Assembly (NCBI GenBank): GCA_030653505.1
Contig: JAURZK010000113.1
Span: 52,541 to 116,540, forward strand
DNA length: 64,000 nt
Origin: Rubrivivax sp.
GTDB taxonomy: Bacteria; Pseudomonadota; Gammaproteobacteria; Burkholderiales; Burkholderiaceae_C
Direction of reading: 5' to 3'
This document shows, one piece after another, positions 27,478-38,200 of this stretch. The notes under the pieces are model-generated. The model did no database searches. It was given only the letters and a program-made list of their open reading frames with translations, and was not told the DNA's origin. Every line of letters begins with the position of its first letter. The stretch's first letter is position 1. A program made the position numbers and the translations under genes.

Positions 27478-30400
27478 TTAGGTGCCAGTGGATTTGGGAA
27501 TTGTGAGCGTCATTCTTACCTTCTCAGTTTCTGATGCTAGGCGCCGACACTCTGCCAGCCACAGTAGCCGAGCAGCTTCAAAATGCTCAGGCACCTGAAT
27601 GACATCACTAGGTGGCGAGCCGGCGCCACGCATGTAGTGAACCTCACCACCCCGGGTCGAACGGGCAAGCACGTCAGCTCCGACCAATCTCTGCACGATA
27701 GGCAGTACGCGGTTCAGGAGCGGAACCGGATTGACAACTCCGAGCAATCCTCGCAGTTCGTCGAAGCGTGTTCGGTCGACAGTGGCTAGGTAGGGCCCAG
27801 CTGCGGCCAACGCAGCCACTGCGGACTGAATGTCCACGAGTGAACTGCCCCCGGTCCGTTCGGCGACCAATGCCGTCACCAAACCAGCCAGGTGGCCTTC
27901 CTCGGCATTACGAATCATCCCAAGGCCAGAGTAAGTAGCCGGCGCTGGCTTCACCACCGGCAACATACTGGACTGCTGGTCCCAGGCCTCTAGAACTAGA
28001 CGCCTTGTGCGGTACTCGCCGAAGGCGCGAATCTCACCCTCCTTGAGAACGCGGAAGGTCTCACTGGGGTAGTCCTCGCCCATCACGTCCTTGGGGTCGA
28101 GGATGTAGCGCAGCTCGTCACGGTCGAGGCCGTAGAGGCGGGCGTAGTAGGCGTCGAGCTCGGCGCGCAGGTGAGCGCGGCGCTCGGGGTTCCAGCCGAA
28201 GGGGCCCGCCCTCTCGGCGGCGGGGCGTGAGTCGTAGGCGGCGAGGTCCTCGCCCCAAGCCTTCAGGTCGTGCGCGGTATAGGTGAGTTCGAGGACGCGG
28301 GGGACGATGAAGGCCAGGTCGGCGTCGGTGTACCAATTTGGTGGCAGAACCGCGACCTGCTTCATCGTGAAGTACTTGAAAGACGTACCCCCCACCTTCT
28401 GGCGCGAGATGAAGTCGCAGACAAGTGCGTCAAGGTTAGCCAATAGGGCGGCGCACCGCTCTGCGGATGCGATTGAATTCATGAGAAGGAACTTGTCCCC
28501 GACAGCCGCCCGTGGGATGACCGATGAGATGAGCGTTCGATAGTCAGTGCTACGACAGACATCCCGCCACCCTATTAGCCAACCAGGGCTGCGGCAGTCC
28601 ATCCAGCTGTCGAGCAGCATGCGAAGCGCCTCGGCCAGCGCGCTCGCACGCAAGGCCCCGCCAAGAGCCGCGAGTTCAATTTCGTCCAAGCGCGCGTTGT
28701 GGTTCTGCGTGGTCCACTTAGGGAAGTCGGCCAAAGCCTTCTTGGTCGTGAGGCCCCCGCTGCGCAGCACGTCGTACAGGCGCGGGAAGCGGCTCTTGAG
28801 CTGCTGCTCGGTCACAGCAATGAAGGGCTGGGCTTGTGTGGGCGTCCACCCCTCGGTGCTTGGCGCAGGGCCTGCAGCCGAACGGAATAGTTCACCGGCG
28901 ACCCACTGCGCCAGCGCAAGCAGCAGGTCGGCAAGGGAAGCATCCAAAGCCGCGCCCTGGCCCGTGGCGTGTCCTGCATCGAGGGCGGAGTGCAGGGCTA
29001 GCCAGGCTCGTGCCAAACGGCTAGGCACGCGGGCGATGCGGGCCAGCACCTCTCGCTTGTCCACCCAGTAGCGTGGACGTACGGTGAAGGCTGGGTCGGA
29101 CTTCTGCGCGTCGCTGACGCCGCCGGCTTCCACCTCGCCCGCCACGCCACTGGAAGAGTCCAGGAATGTCGCCCAGCGATGGTCGAACTGATGAATCATC
29201 TTCGCCTCGTACAGAGGCAGTCGAGGAGGATGACCGACTGATGCTGGGCCACTTGCGAACAGCGCGCTGTCGCTTGTCATATTGAACAGCCCTTGGGAGA
29301 ACGATAGTCCCCAGGGGTTTACTTCAGGCCTAAGCAACGTTCCATCTTCCGCCAAAGTTGCTTCGACCACGAGAACCGGAGCTACGCGGTACAGCTTCTT
29401 GGTGATTTCCGCATCACGCTCGCTGCGGAAGACTGGGAGGGTCAATGTGTTTGGATTGAGCGCTGCAAACTCACCTGCCGTGACGCGATATCGCTTCTCA
29501 GGTCTTGCGAAGTCGTCCCAGTTATCGATGTCGTACGCAAACTGCGCAAGTTCTTCTGAACCCAGAGTGAGGAGACAGAACGCTTTGCGGTCGTCGGTCG
29601 CCGGGAACCATCTGCGAATCTCGTAGAAGCTGAGCAAGGATGCGAGGCGGCGTGAACGAACCAGATGGGAGAAATACACCTTCGTCGTATCGTCGGTGGC
29701 TATTCCAGTTGGAACGATGAAGCCAGCACGCCCGCCAGGTGTGCAACCTTGAAGAAACACCTCAGAAAACAGGGCATACGTGTTGAGCTTTCCGATGGCT
29801 GTAAGAGGGAATCGCCCGCTGCAACGGAAGAACAGATTCGGCGCATCGCACTCACGCTTGGCGTCATTGAACTGCCGCCAAAGTAGAGGTTCGCTGTGTT
29901 CAAGGCGTGCAATTGCCCTCTTCCGCTTGTCACCGACAAGAGCAGCGAGTGATGGTGCCCGCTGAGCGAAGAACTCCTCCTCGCTAAGTTGCAGTTGTTC
30001 CCATGGTGGGTTACCCAGCATCACATTGAAGCCGCCTGCCGCCGCCACCTGTGGGAACGCGAGCCACCAGTGAAATACTGCGTAATTTCGGCATATCGCT
30101 TGGGCAGCGTCTTCCATCTCCGCCTTCGGTGCTTGGCCGCTGAGCACGCCCCAGAGGTAGCCCGACAGCGGCACGGTGGGGCCGGCTTCGGCCAACTTGG
30201 GTGCAAGGAAGGCGGCCACGTAGGTGTCGGCCAGGCGGGCGAAGGTGCTGCGCCGCGCGTCGGCCTCGGCCTGCGACCAGGCCTGTCGCTTGGCGGCCAG
30301 GTGTTCGGGGGTGTCGTCGTCCAGCGTCTCCACGCTGACCGCTTGCGCCGCCAGGCCCGCCTGGGTCAGCAGGTCACCACCAGCAATCTGGCGCCAGTTC

Positions 30401-32388
30401 TTTAGGTCGACCTTGTTCTGTTTTTTCAGAGCCTTGGCGACTTCCTTGTCGTCGCCTGAGAGCGCGGTGTAGGCCTCGTCGGGGATGCCGTGTTCCAGCA
30501 CCTTAGGGTCCAGCACACCCAGCAGTGCATCGCCTACGCGCAGGTGGTGGTCGACGAAGCTAAGCGGCCGGTCGGGCGAGTAGGCCTCCAGCCACAGGGC
30601 CGTCTTGGCCAGCTGGATGGCCATCGGGTTCTTGTCCACGCCATAGATGCAACGGCTCACCACGTCGCGTAGGGCGTGGCGATAGTCGGCGGGCGTGGGC
30701 GCACCGCCCTCGCGTTCCGCTGCCGCACGGTGGAGTGCAACCTCGTCGGCCAAGCGACGCGCCGCCGTAAGCAAGAAGTGGCCGCTGCCGCATGCGGGGT
30801 CGCAAATGGTGAGCGACAGCAGCGCCTCCACAGGGCGCTTCGGGCTGCTCTTCACGGTCTGCGCGATGACAGGCTCCAGGGCACTCTTGATGAGCTCCTG
30901 CACCAGGCTGTCCGGCGTGTAGTAACTGCCAGTCAGCTTTCTAGTGTTGCCCTTCGTGCTGGCTTCGGTCTCATCGTCACCCACGAACGCCAGGCGCGCC
31001 GTCGCGGGCGATGCCAGCCCCTGCAGGTCAGGGACCAGCTCCAGCAGGCTTTCGTAGACGCTGCCCAGCTCTTCGGGGCCCATGTCGCGGTAGTTGACGC
31101 GCGACAGCCCACCGTCGGCGCGGAACCAGCCTAGCTGAAAAACGGCTGCAAGCAGGTGCCGGTTGTGGAGCTGGGCCGTATCCAGGCGCGGGCACTGGTC
31201 CGCATCGAACAGTCCCCCCAAGGCGGGCAGGCCCAGAGCCGACTGCCCGTCGGCCAGCGCGTCGAAGGTAATGGTTAATGCCTGCCAGAGGTCGGCATGT
31301 CGGTCGTGCTGGCTGCGGCGCACCGCGCGCTCGCGCAACCAGCTGAGCGAGTAGCCGGCCAGGTAGCGGGACTTGGCCTCCTCGGTGGCCTCAGGCGTGA
31401 AGACCAGGCGCTCGCCAGTGGCGCGGTCGCGGCGGTCTTCCACCGTGGCCAAGAAAATCAGCCGGTAAACAAGGCGCAGCAGCTCCTCGAAGAAGGCCTG
31501 GCGGTCGTAGCCGCCCTCGGCACTCTGTAATGCAGCTCGCAAGGCTCCGTTGGCCGGATGGCTGAGGAAGCCAGTGCCCAGGGCTCGAAGGGCCGCTTCA
31601 ACCTGGTTCCGCAGCCTGCCACGTACGGTGACTCCCGCCTGCTGCCCAGCGGCACGCCAGCGCTCCCACGGGCAGTCGCTGGCCGGTGTCTCCGCTGACC
31701 CGAAGCGGCTGGCATGGGCCAGCAGCCAGAAGGCGCTGAAGTCGGCCAGCAGCTCTTCGCTGAACAGCGCCTCGAGGTCGACCTCGATATAGGCAGGACG
31801 GGTCAGGCTGGCGTTGTCACGCAGGATGCGAAGCGTCAGGCCGTTACTGACGATGGCCCACAGTGATGAATCCGTGGCGTTTAGCGCCTCCTGCGCCAGC
31901 ATGAAGGGGCTGCGACGACGGGTCTTGCCGGTGTCTGGGTTCGTCTCGCCGAAGCGCTCTGCGGCAACGTCCAGCGGCTCGTCGAAGCCGGCGAAAACCA
32001 AGGGCACGCGCCCACCGTTGCCAGCGTGACCAATGGCGAACTGGTGTCCAGCCCGTTCGATGGCCGCACATCGCCCAGCATCATGGAAGTGCAGGACGTC
32101 GCGCAGCAGCGGCAGCAGCCACTCGCGCACGGTGACATCGTGAGCACCAACGTCCTGGCGTAGACGCAGCACCTTGAAGTCCTGCCACTGGCTCAGCGCA
32201 ATCTTGAAGTCGCGTGCTATTTCGTCGCGCAGCTTCAGACCCTTGGCGATGCGGTAGTGGCTCTCCGTCTGCCCGGTGGCCTTCGGGTCCGCCAGCAAGG
32301 TGAGTCGATTGAGCTCTTCGGCTGGGAGGAGGCCGCCTTCGATGCGGATGGCCCGGTAGGCCAACTGGTGAGTGGGTCGCTTGGCCAT
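27478..32388 (-). CDS. Large N6-adenine DNA methyltransferase (DrmMI/PglX/Eco57I-like)
   Basis: About 1,636 residues from ATG at 32,388, 4 nt after the SNF2 gene ends. The N-terminal 480 residues are of unknown fold. The methylase core has LTGSYYTPDSLVQELI, SAM-binding motif I (ICDPACGSGHFLL, near residue 531) and the catalytic NPPW (MLGNPPWEQL, near residue 793), which marks an N6-adenine enzyme of the gamma class. The C-terminal half should contain the target-recognition region. In DISARM, the methylase marks host DNA as self; I infer the same here. Other possibilities are a BREX PglX-like or a type IIG-like enzyme, but no nuclease motif is visible in it. Confidence 0.85.
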   Translation of the reverse strand: MAKRPTHQLAYRAIRIEGGLLPAEELNRLTLLADPKATGQTESHYRIAKGLKLRDEIARDFKIALSQWQDFKVLRLRQDVGAHDVTVREWLLPLLRDVLHFHDAGRCAAIERAGHQFAIGHAGNGGRVPLVFAGFDEPLDVAAERFGETNPDTGKTRRRSPFMLAQEALNATDSSLWAIVSNGLTLRILRDNASLTRPAYIEVDLEALFSEELLADFSAFWLLAHASRFGSAETPASDCPWERWRAAGQQAGVTVRGRLRNQVEAALRALGTGFLSHPANGALRAALQSAEGGYDRQAFFEELLRLVYRLIFLATVEDRRDRATGERLVFTPEATEEAKSRYLAGYSLSWLRERAVRRSQHDRHADLWQALTITFDALADGQSALGLPALGGLFDADQCPRLDTAQLHNRHLLAAVFQLGWFRADGGLSRVNYRDMGPEELGSVYESLLELVPDLQGLASPATARLAFVGDDETEASTKGNTRKLTGSYYTPDSLVQELIKSALEPVIAQTVKSSPKRPVEALLSLTICDPACGSGHFLLTAARRLADEVALHRAAAEREGGAPTPADYRHALRDVVSRCIYGVDKNPMAIQLAKTALWLEAYSPDRPLSFVDHHLRVGDALLGVLDPKVLEHGIPDEAYTALSGDDKEVAKALKKQNKVDLKNWRQIAGGDLLTQAGLAAQAVSVETLDDDTPEHLAAKRQAWSQAEADARRSTFARLADTYVAAFLAPKLAEAGPTVPLSGYLWGVLSGQAPKAEMEDAAQAICRNYAVFHWWLAFPQVAAAGGFNVMLGNPPWEQLQLSEEEFFAQRAPSLAALVGDKRKRAIARLEHSEPLLWRQFNDAKRECDAPNLFFRCSGRFPLTAIGKLNTYALFSEVFLQGCTPGGRAGFIVPTGIATDDTTKVYFSHLVRSRRLASLLSFYEIRRWFPATDDRKAFCLLTLGSEELAQFAYDIDNWDDFARPEKRYRVTAGEFAALNPNTLTLPVFRSERDAEITKKLYRVAPVLVVEATLAEDGTLLRPEVNPWGLSFSQGLFNMTSDSALFASGPASVGHPPRLPLYEAKMIHQFDHRWATFLDSSSGVAGEVEAGGVSDAQKSDPAFTVRPRYWVDKREVLARIARVPSRLARAWLALHSALDAGHATGQGAALDASLADLLLALAQWVAGELFRSAAGPAPSTEGWTPTQAQPFIAVTEQQLKSRFPRLYDVLRSGGLTTKKALADFPKWTTQNHNARLDEIELAALGGALRASALAEALRMLLDSWMDCRSPGWLIGWRDVCRSTDYRTLISSVIPRAAVGDKFLLMNSIASAERCAALLANLDALVCDFISRQKVGGTSFKYFTMKQVAVLPPNWYTDADLAFIVPRVLELTYTAHDLKAWGEDLAAYDSRPAAERAGPFGWNPERRAHLRAELDAYYARLYGLDRDELRYILDPKDVMGEDYPSETFRVLKEGEIRAFGEYRTRRLVLEAWDQQSSMLPVVKPAPATYSGLGMIRNAEEGHLAGLVTALVAERTGGSSLVDIQSAVAALAAAGPYLATVDRTRFDELRGLLGVVNPVPLLNRVLPIVQRLVGADVLARSTRGGEVHYMRGAGSPPSDVIQVPEHFEAARLLWLAECRRLASETEKVRMTLTIPKSTGT

Positions 32389-32392
32389 CGCG

Positions 32393-35248
32393 TCAGCCAC
32401 CCACGTTTCTGTCCGCCGCTGCCCCGGCATCGGGCAGCAGTACGTACAAGCCCATCACGTCCACCGGCAGGCTCGCCGTCACCTGATAACTCCCCCGCCC
32501 TTCAGCGGCCTCTCGCACGCGCCGATGGTCCTGCAGCAATGCCTGAGCACGCGCCTTCGCGATGGCCTCAAACTGCTGTTGCCAGCTCGGCAGCGCGTCG
32601 AGGGCAGATTGAAGCTGGCGGTCGCGCAGCGCCACCGGCAGGTTGCGCGTGGCCTCGGCGCCGAGCAGCCGTCGGGACTGCTCGGGCGCAAGCTCGACGA
32701 ACGGCTCGGCACCCGATGCGGAGATGGCGACAGCCTCTTCACACATCAAGAGCCGGGTCGACGCACCGTGCGTGACAGTGAGCTGATGCCGGATGCGCAA
32801 AAGCAGCACAACAGTCTTCAGGCCCACCTCGCGAACAAAGGCGACACCCGCTCGTGCCACGGCCGCATCGCCGTTGAGGGGCGCCGTATCGAGCGCCTGC
32901 TCCAGCAGGGTGTCGGCCAACACAGCGACCAGCGGGTGGGTCCGGTGAATGAACGTGGCCCCTTGGGCCGGGGGCTGATGGAAGTCGATACGAAGCGTCC
33001 CCGAAAAGCCTTCCGCAGCCAGGCGCTCCTGCACTGCGGACGGCAGGTGCTCTGTCAGCAGCTTGAAGTGCGACTTGACGGGCTGCAGCGGTGCCCCAAG
33101 CTGGCTGGCTGCCCGGCCCATGAAGCGCGCCACGTCGTCCTCTCCGCCCAGGACGGCAGCAGACTTACGCCACTCGGGCAGCACGTCTTCGGGCTTCAGG
33201 CGGCGCTGGGCAAAAATGCTGCGGTTCTGTTTGGCCTTCTCCTTGGCGCTCTGCCAGGCCAGGTCGATTTCCTTGGCGGGCTCACCGAAGAGGTCCAGCT
33301 GGGACTGGGCGTTCAGCGGTGCACCCTTGCGCAGGAGGACCGCGTTCATCAACGCCTGGGTGAGCTTGCCCTGGTCGTCGGGCATCGGCACCAGAACACC
33401 CAGTTCCTTTCGGATGCTCTCTGCTTTCCTCAGGATGACCTGCAGAACGGCGCCATCGACCGGGTTGTCTTCTCCGTAGAGCATCGTGCTGCGGACCTCG
33501 CGGGCCTCTTGACCAAATCGGTCCACCCGGCCCTCTCGTTGCTCGTGCCGGGTGGGGTTCCAGCTCAGGTCGTAGTGCACGACGGCCGTGAACAAGCCTT
33601 GAAGGTTGATGCCTTCGGAGAGGCAGTCGGTGGCGACCAGGATGCGCACATCGCTTTCTCCGAGCTGCTCGACAGCCACCTCACGTTCATCTGGCGTCAG
33701 CTCGCCGGTAACGGCCTTGACCGTGGCCGACTTGAACTTGTCTTGCAGTGCTGCCGACAGGTAGTGCGCGGTGGCGATATAGCGGCAGAAGACGACTGGC
33801 TGGAAGCCTTCCTTCAACAGAACAGCCAAGTTGTCCTGCAGCTTGGCGAGCTTGGGGTCGTTCTGCTGTCCGGCCAGGGCGGCCGCACTCGTCATCAGCG
33901 CTTGGAGGCGCTGACTGTCCTCGGTCTGCGCTGCCGGCTCGATGTCGTCGGTCGACAGTGCGTCGTCCATACCGTCCAGCACCCGGTCCGCAGCCTGGGC
34001 TTCAAACTCCTCGAGTGAGCTAGCAATCTCGGCGCCAAGCTCACCGTGGGCGCCTTGAAGGCGGGTACGCAACGCATTGACCGCAGCGGCTGGCGAAGAC
34101 GAGATGCAGCGCAGCAGCGCCAGCGCCGCCCACCAGTTCATGCGCTGTTCGCGCAGGGCCTGACCCTCGGAGCGCTCGACGAGCTCTCGTGCGTAGGCCA
34201 GAACATCGTTGAACAGTTGACCCCACGCGCCGGTCAACCGGTAGGTCACCTCGGCGGTCTTTCGGTCGGGGAACATCGACGAGTCCTGCCACTCGGCGAT
34301 GTCGGGTCGGCGGCGCTGGACAAAGTGGCGCGAGAGCGCCTCCCGGAGGTCGGTCCGCTGACCGCTGGGCAGGTCCCGCAGCTGGGTGAAGTCGCTGCGC
34401 AGCAGCCCCAGCAGGTTGAAGAAGGCCTCCTCGTCGCCGCTGTGCGGCGTGGCGGTGAGCAGGACCAGGTGGCGGTCGGCCTGGGCTGCAAGGCCCTTCA
34501 GGAGCTGGTAGCGCTGCTGACGCCCCTGCCCTGCCTGCGTGCAGGTGTGGGCTTCGTCCACGATGACGAACTCCGGGCAGAACCGCTGGAATGCTTCACG
34601 CCGGCGCTCGGACTTGATGTAGTCGAGGCTGACCACGGTGTACGGGTGCGCGTCGAACAGCGATGCGCCGGGCGGCAGGTCGCGCTCCAGGCGGTCGGCG
34701 GTGTTGGAGCGCACCACAACCGCCGGTATGTGGAATCGAGAGGCCAGCTCGCGTTGCCACTGCTCGCACAGGTGCGGTGGGCAGAGCACGGCTAGGCGTT
34801 GGACCTCGCCTCGGTCGAGCAGCTCGCGGGCAATGAGCGCCCCCTCGATGGTCTTGCCGATACCCACGTCGTCGGCAATCAGCAGCCGAACTGTGGGCAG
34901 CTTCAGGGCCATCAGCAGAGGTACCAGTTGGTAGGCGCGCGGCTCGACGGCGATGTTCCCGAAGCTGCGGAACGGACCAGCACCGCTGCGCAGCTTGAGT
35001 TGTAGCGCATCCAGCAACAGTTGACTGGCCGCGTGGGTGCGTGCCTGGTCGACCGTGGGCCACGGAAAGGTGGCCGGCTGAACGGGCTGGCGCTCCAGCG
35101 GCAGGTATACGAGAGTCTCGTCGCGCTCTCCGCCGCCCAGCGGGCGCAGGCGCAAGGTTTCCCCATCGGACTCCGGAAGAACTATCCACTCGCGTCCGCG
35201 AGCCGAAACAAGGCTTCCCGGAAGGAACTCCGGTAGAGGTGCGTTCAT
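32393..35248 (-). CDS. SNF2-type helicase (DrmD-like)
   Basis: A 951-residue protein. The helicase core shows [30 protein letters not shown] (Walker A near residue 130), a DEAH box (VIVDEAHTC), [13 protein letters not shown] and the C-terminal motifs [14 protein letters not shown] and [13 protein letters not shown]. This is the RapA/HepA-like subgroup that includes DrmD of class 1 DISARM. It would translocate on DNA and remodel protein-DNA complexes during recognition of foreign DNA. It starts 5 nt after the large DUF1998 helicase gene and is in the same operon. Confidence 0.87.
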   Translation of the reverse strand: MNAPLPEFLPGSLVSARGREWIVLPESDGETLRLRPLGGGERDETLVYLPLERQPVQPATFPWPTVDQARTHAASQLLLDALQLKLRSGAGPFRSFGNIAVEPRAYQLVPLLMALKLPTVRLLIADDVGIGKTIEGALIARELLDRGEVQRLAVLCPPHLCEQWQRELASRFHIPAVVVRSNTADRLERDLPPGASLFDAHPYTVVSLDYIKSERRREAFQRFCPEFVIVDEAHTCTQAGQGRQQRYQLLKGLAAQADRHLVLLTATPHSGDEEAFFNLLGLLRSDFTQLRDLPSGQRTDLREALSRHFVQRRRPDIAEWQDSSMFPDRKTAEVTYRLTGAWGQLFNDVLAYARELVERSEGQALREQRMNWWAALALLRCISSSPAAAVNALRTRLQGAHGELGAEIASSLEEFEAQAADRVLDGMDDALSTDDIEPAAQTEDSQRLQALMTSAAALAGQQNDPKLAKLQDNLAVLLKEGFQPVVFCRYIATAHYLSAALQDKFKSATVKAVTGELTPDEREVAVEQLGESDVRILVATDCLSEGINLQGLFTAVVHYDLSWNPTRHEQREGRVDRFGQEAREVRSTMLYGEDNPVDGAVLQVILRKAESIRKELGVLVPMPDDQGKLTQALMNAVLLRKGAPLNAQSQLDLFGEPAKEIDLAWQSAKEKAKQNRSIFAQRRLKPEDVLPEWRKSAAVLGGEDDVARFMGRAASQLGAPLQPVKSHFKLLTEHLPSAVQERLAAEGFSGTLRIDFHQPPAQGATFIHRTHPLVAVLADTLLEQALDTAPLNGDAAVARAGVAFVREVGLKTVVLLLRIRHQLTVTHGASTRLLMCEEAVAISASGAEPFVELAPEQSRRLLGAEATRNLPVALRDRQLQSALDALPSWQQQFEAIAKARAQALLQDHRRVREAAEGRGSYQVTASLPVDVMGLYVLLPDAGAAADRNVGG

Positions 35249-35253
35249 GGGCT

Positions 35254-38200
35254 TTACAGCTTGCCGGGACCAAACAGGTCGGCGTTGTTCTTGAAGATGG
35301 CGTTCCAGCCTTCGGCTTCTTTCGGAAAGCGGACCACGATGTAGCCCAGTTCATCGAGCTTGCGGTCAATCTCCGAGTCTTGCACCCGCCGCGCGGCGGT
35401 CTCGTGATGCGGCCCATCAACGAAAACTGCGAGGTTCAGGTCGTCGTAGAAGAAGTCGGCGCAGGTCTTGGCGCCGAGGATGGTGTACTGCCCACGGTCT
35501 GGCTTGCGGTAGCCGTGCTCCGTGACGTGATTGAGCCAGGCCTGCTCCAAACCACTTCCTGCGGTTCGGGCCAGCTGGGCGTCGTGTTCCTCAGGGCCCC
35601 GCCCCTGAGTTCCCTGGTTCGTGCGGGCCTGCGTCAGTCGACACAGGATATCCAGCAACGAGCCGCCGGCCGCCTTGTCCTTGCGGTCAATGAGCGTGTG
35701 GTCCGGCTGGTTGTAGTACGACAGCAGGCATCGGTAGCAGCCAGCCTCGCAGAACGGCTCACCGTTGTGGTCTAGCTCTTCAATCAGGTCTTTGTGTTTC
35801 CAGGGCTGCCCGGGCGGCGGTGCGCGGAAATGCAGGACTTCCATTGCCTTGGCCGCTATCGCAGCGAGCGCTTCTGGCTCAGTTGCCAAGCGCGTCAGCA
35901 CACCGGCACCACCCTCGGCCGCTTCGAACAGCAAGATGGACTGGCGGTTGTCGCGCGTGGGTAGGGGCTCGGCCATCAGTTCGCTCTCTTCGAGCTGGTA
36001 GACCGCTTCGATGCCGCGCTTCAGGGCGTACTGCAGGGTCGTGAGCGTTTCCGCCTCGAGCACACCGAGCTTATGGTGTGGCCGCACGATGAGGATGTTT
36101 CGCCGGTCCTCCACGTAAGGAACGATGCGCTGCGGGGGGGTCTTGTCCGGTGGTGCATCGCCTTCAGTGCTTGACTCGCCATTGCCGTCGTCTACACCTC
36201 CGACCCAGTGGCCCGTGACGGGGTTCATCATGAAGCCCTGGATGGCCTTCTCCTTGCGACGGCGCCATCCGAAGTTCATGCGCCAGACCGTTGCCGCAGG
36301 ACCGTACTGGAGTTCGAGCAACGGGCCTTCACCGTCTTCCACGACGGTAGTGACCATTTGCAGCTTGCCCTCGGCTTCGGCGAACTGCAGAGTGGTCTGC
36401 ATCTCGTAGCCCTGTCGCACCCGCTCCTCTTCGTTGGCGGTGATGCGCTCAGCGCGTTTGGTGGAAACGTTCTCGATGCGGTAGAGGTTCTTCACCTCCT
36501 GAGCCTCAGCCAGCGATGCGCCGCAGGACACACAGCGGTCCGAGTCCCGTTGCGACCGAAAGTGGCCGTATCCACATGATGGGCACAGCCGTGCCACCTC
36601 CGTCGAGAGACGCGCGCCTTCGCTCACTTGGTCCTGCCCAGTGATGGTGAGCAAGGCCTTCGTCACGCGGTACTGGCTACCCTCGTGGTAGATGAGGCTG
36701 TAAGGACCGAACTCGCCCAGCGCCAGAAAGCGTGGGCGCGACAAGAAGCTCTCGCGACCGATGGACCCTCGGCGAGCCGGAAGGTAGGCCAGCAGCGGCA
36801 ATCGGGGGAAGTTGTAGCCCGGCAGGAAACCCTGCGACGCCAGGTAGCGGTAGGTGTAGAAGTCGGAGTTGAACGCGCTGTCGCCGGCCAACAACAGGTC
36901 GCGTTGCTTGCGAGCCTCGTTGTGGCGCTGCTGGGCCTCGCGACGCTCGCGTTCGCTGGCAGCCGGGTTGTTCTCAATCTTGAAGTTGAGCTCGATGGCT
37001 TGGGCCGTGGCCCGGTAGAGGTCTCGCCAGCGCTGCAGGGCTCCATCGAACTCCTTGTAGGCCCGCTGGAACACCGACTCGGCCCATTTGTCGGTGTACC
37101 AAGGGGCGTTTCGAGGCGTGAGCTCATTGGCCAGCATCGCGAGCACGCGCAGCCCGCGTTCGTGGGCACGGCGCTTGGCCTCGGCCTTATCGAGGTCGGT
37201 CGCCATGTCCTCGGTGATGGGCAGCAACTCCGGCGCGTTCATGTCCAGCAGGTCGCGAACGCTGTTGCCCAGGCGCTTCCCCGTCTCCGCAAGCCAAATC
37301 GCTTGCATGTGACTCTTGACCAACTCCAGGTTGGCGAGGTCCAGAGTCGGTGCGTTGACCTGACCGTGCACCATCCGGACCGGGTCACGGAAGTAGTACT
37401 GGTCGTGCGGAGACTGACTTGCACAGTAGGTAATGACGAGCGCCGGCTGCCCGGCTCGTCCAGCACGGCCACTGCGCTGGGCATAGTTCGCCGGGGTGGG
37501 CGGCACATTGCGCATGTAGACCGTGTTCAGCGACGAGATGTCGACCCCGAGCTCCATGGTGGGCGAGCAGAACAGGACCGGCAGCCACTCCAGGTCCGTG
37601 CCGTTCTTCTTGCGCCACTCCTCGCGGTCCTTCTCTGTGAATCGGAAACGGGCCTCGCGCTCCATGCGGTCGTCCTGTTCGACCTGCGCAGTATGTTCGC
37701 GAGCCTCAAAGTCGAAGAGCTGATGCACCGGGCTGCCCAGCAAGCCGGCGATGTTTCGGTACAGGCCACGGAAGAATGTGTTGTCCTCAGCCTGACGCTG
37801 GCTTTGGCCGTCGCCGAGTACCCACAGCAGTGCGGTGCCGTTGAGCTGCCACCCTGTCAGGCCGACGTCCGTCTCTTCCTTGCGCACCAGACCGTATGAC
37901 TCGGCTGCCTTCAGCAGCGCGCCCACCACGTCTGACCAAGTCTGGTCCTTGATGGACTTGTAGTACGGGTTCGCGCCACCCCAAGTGCTGCCTTTGCGAA
38001 GCTCGCGCCCGAGCCGCGAGCGGCTGGAGCCGATAACCAAAAAGTCCTCGACCTGCAGTCGGCGCCCTCGGCGGTCGACTTCTTCCTTGGGACGTGAGGT
38101 CACGAACCACTTGGATGGCACCGGGCGCTCATCCTCGGTGAACCCCCAGGGCTCTCTCAAGTTCGCGTAGCTTTGTGTGCGGAGCTGCTCCAGCTCGGTC

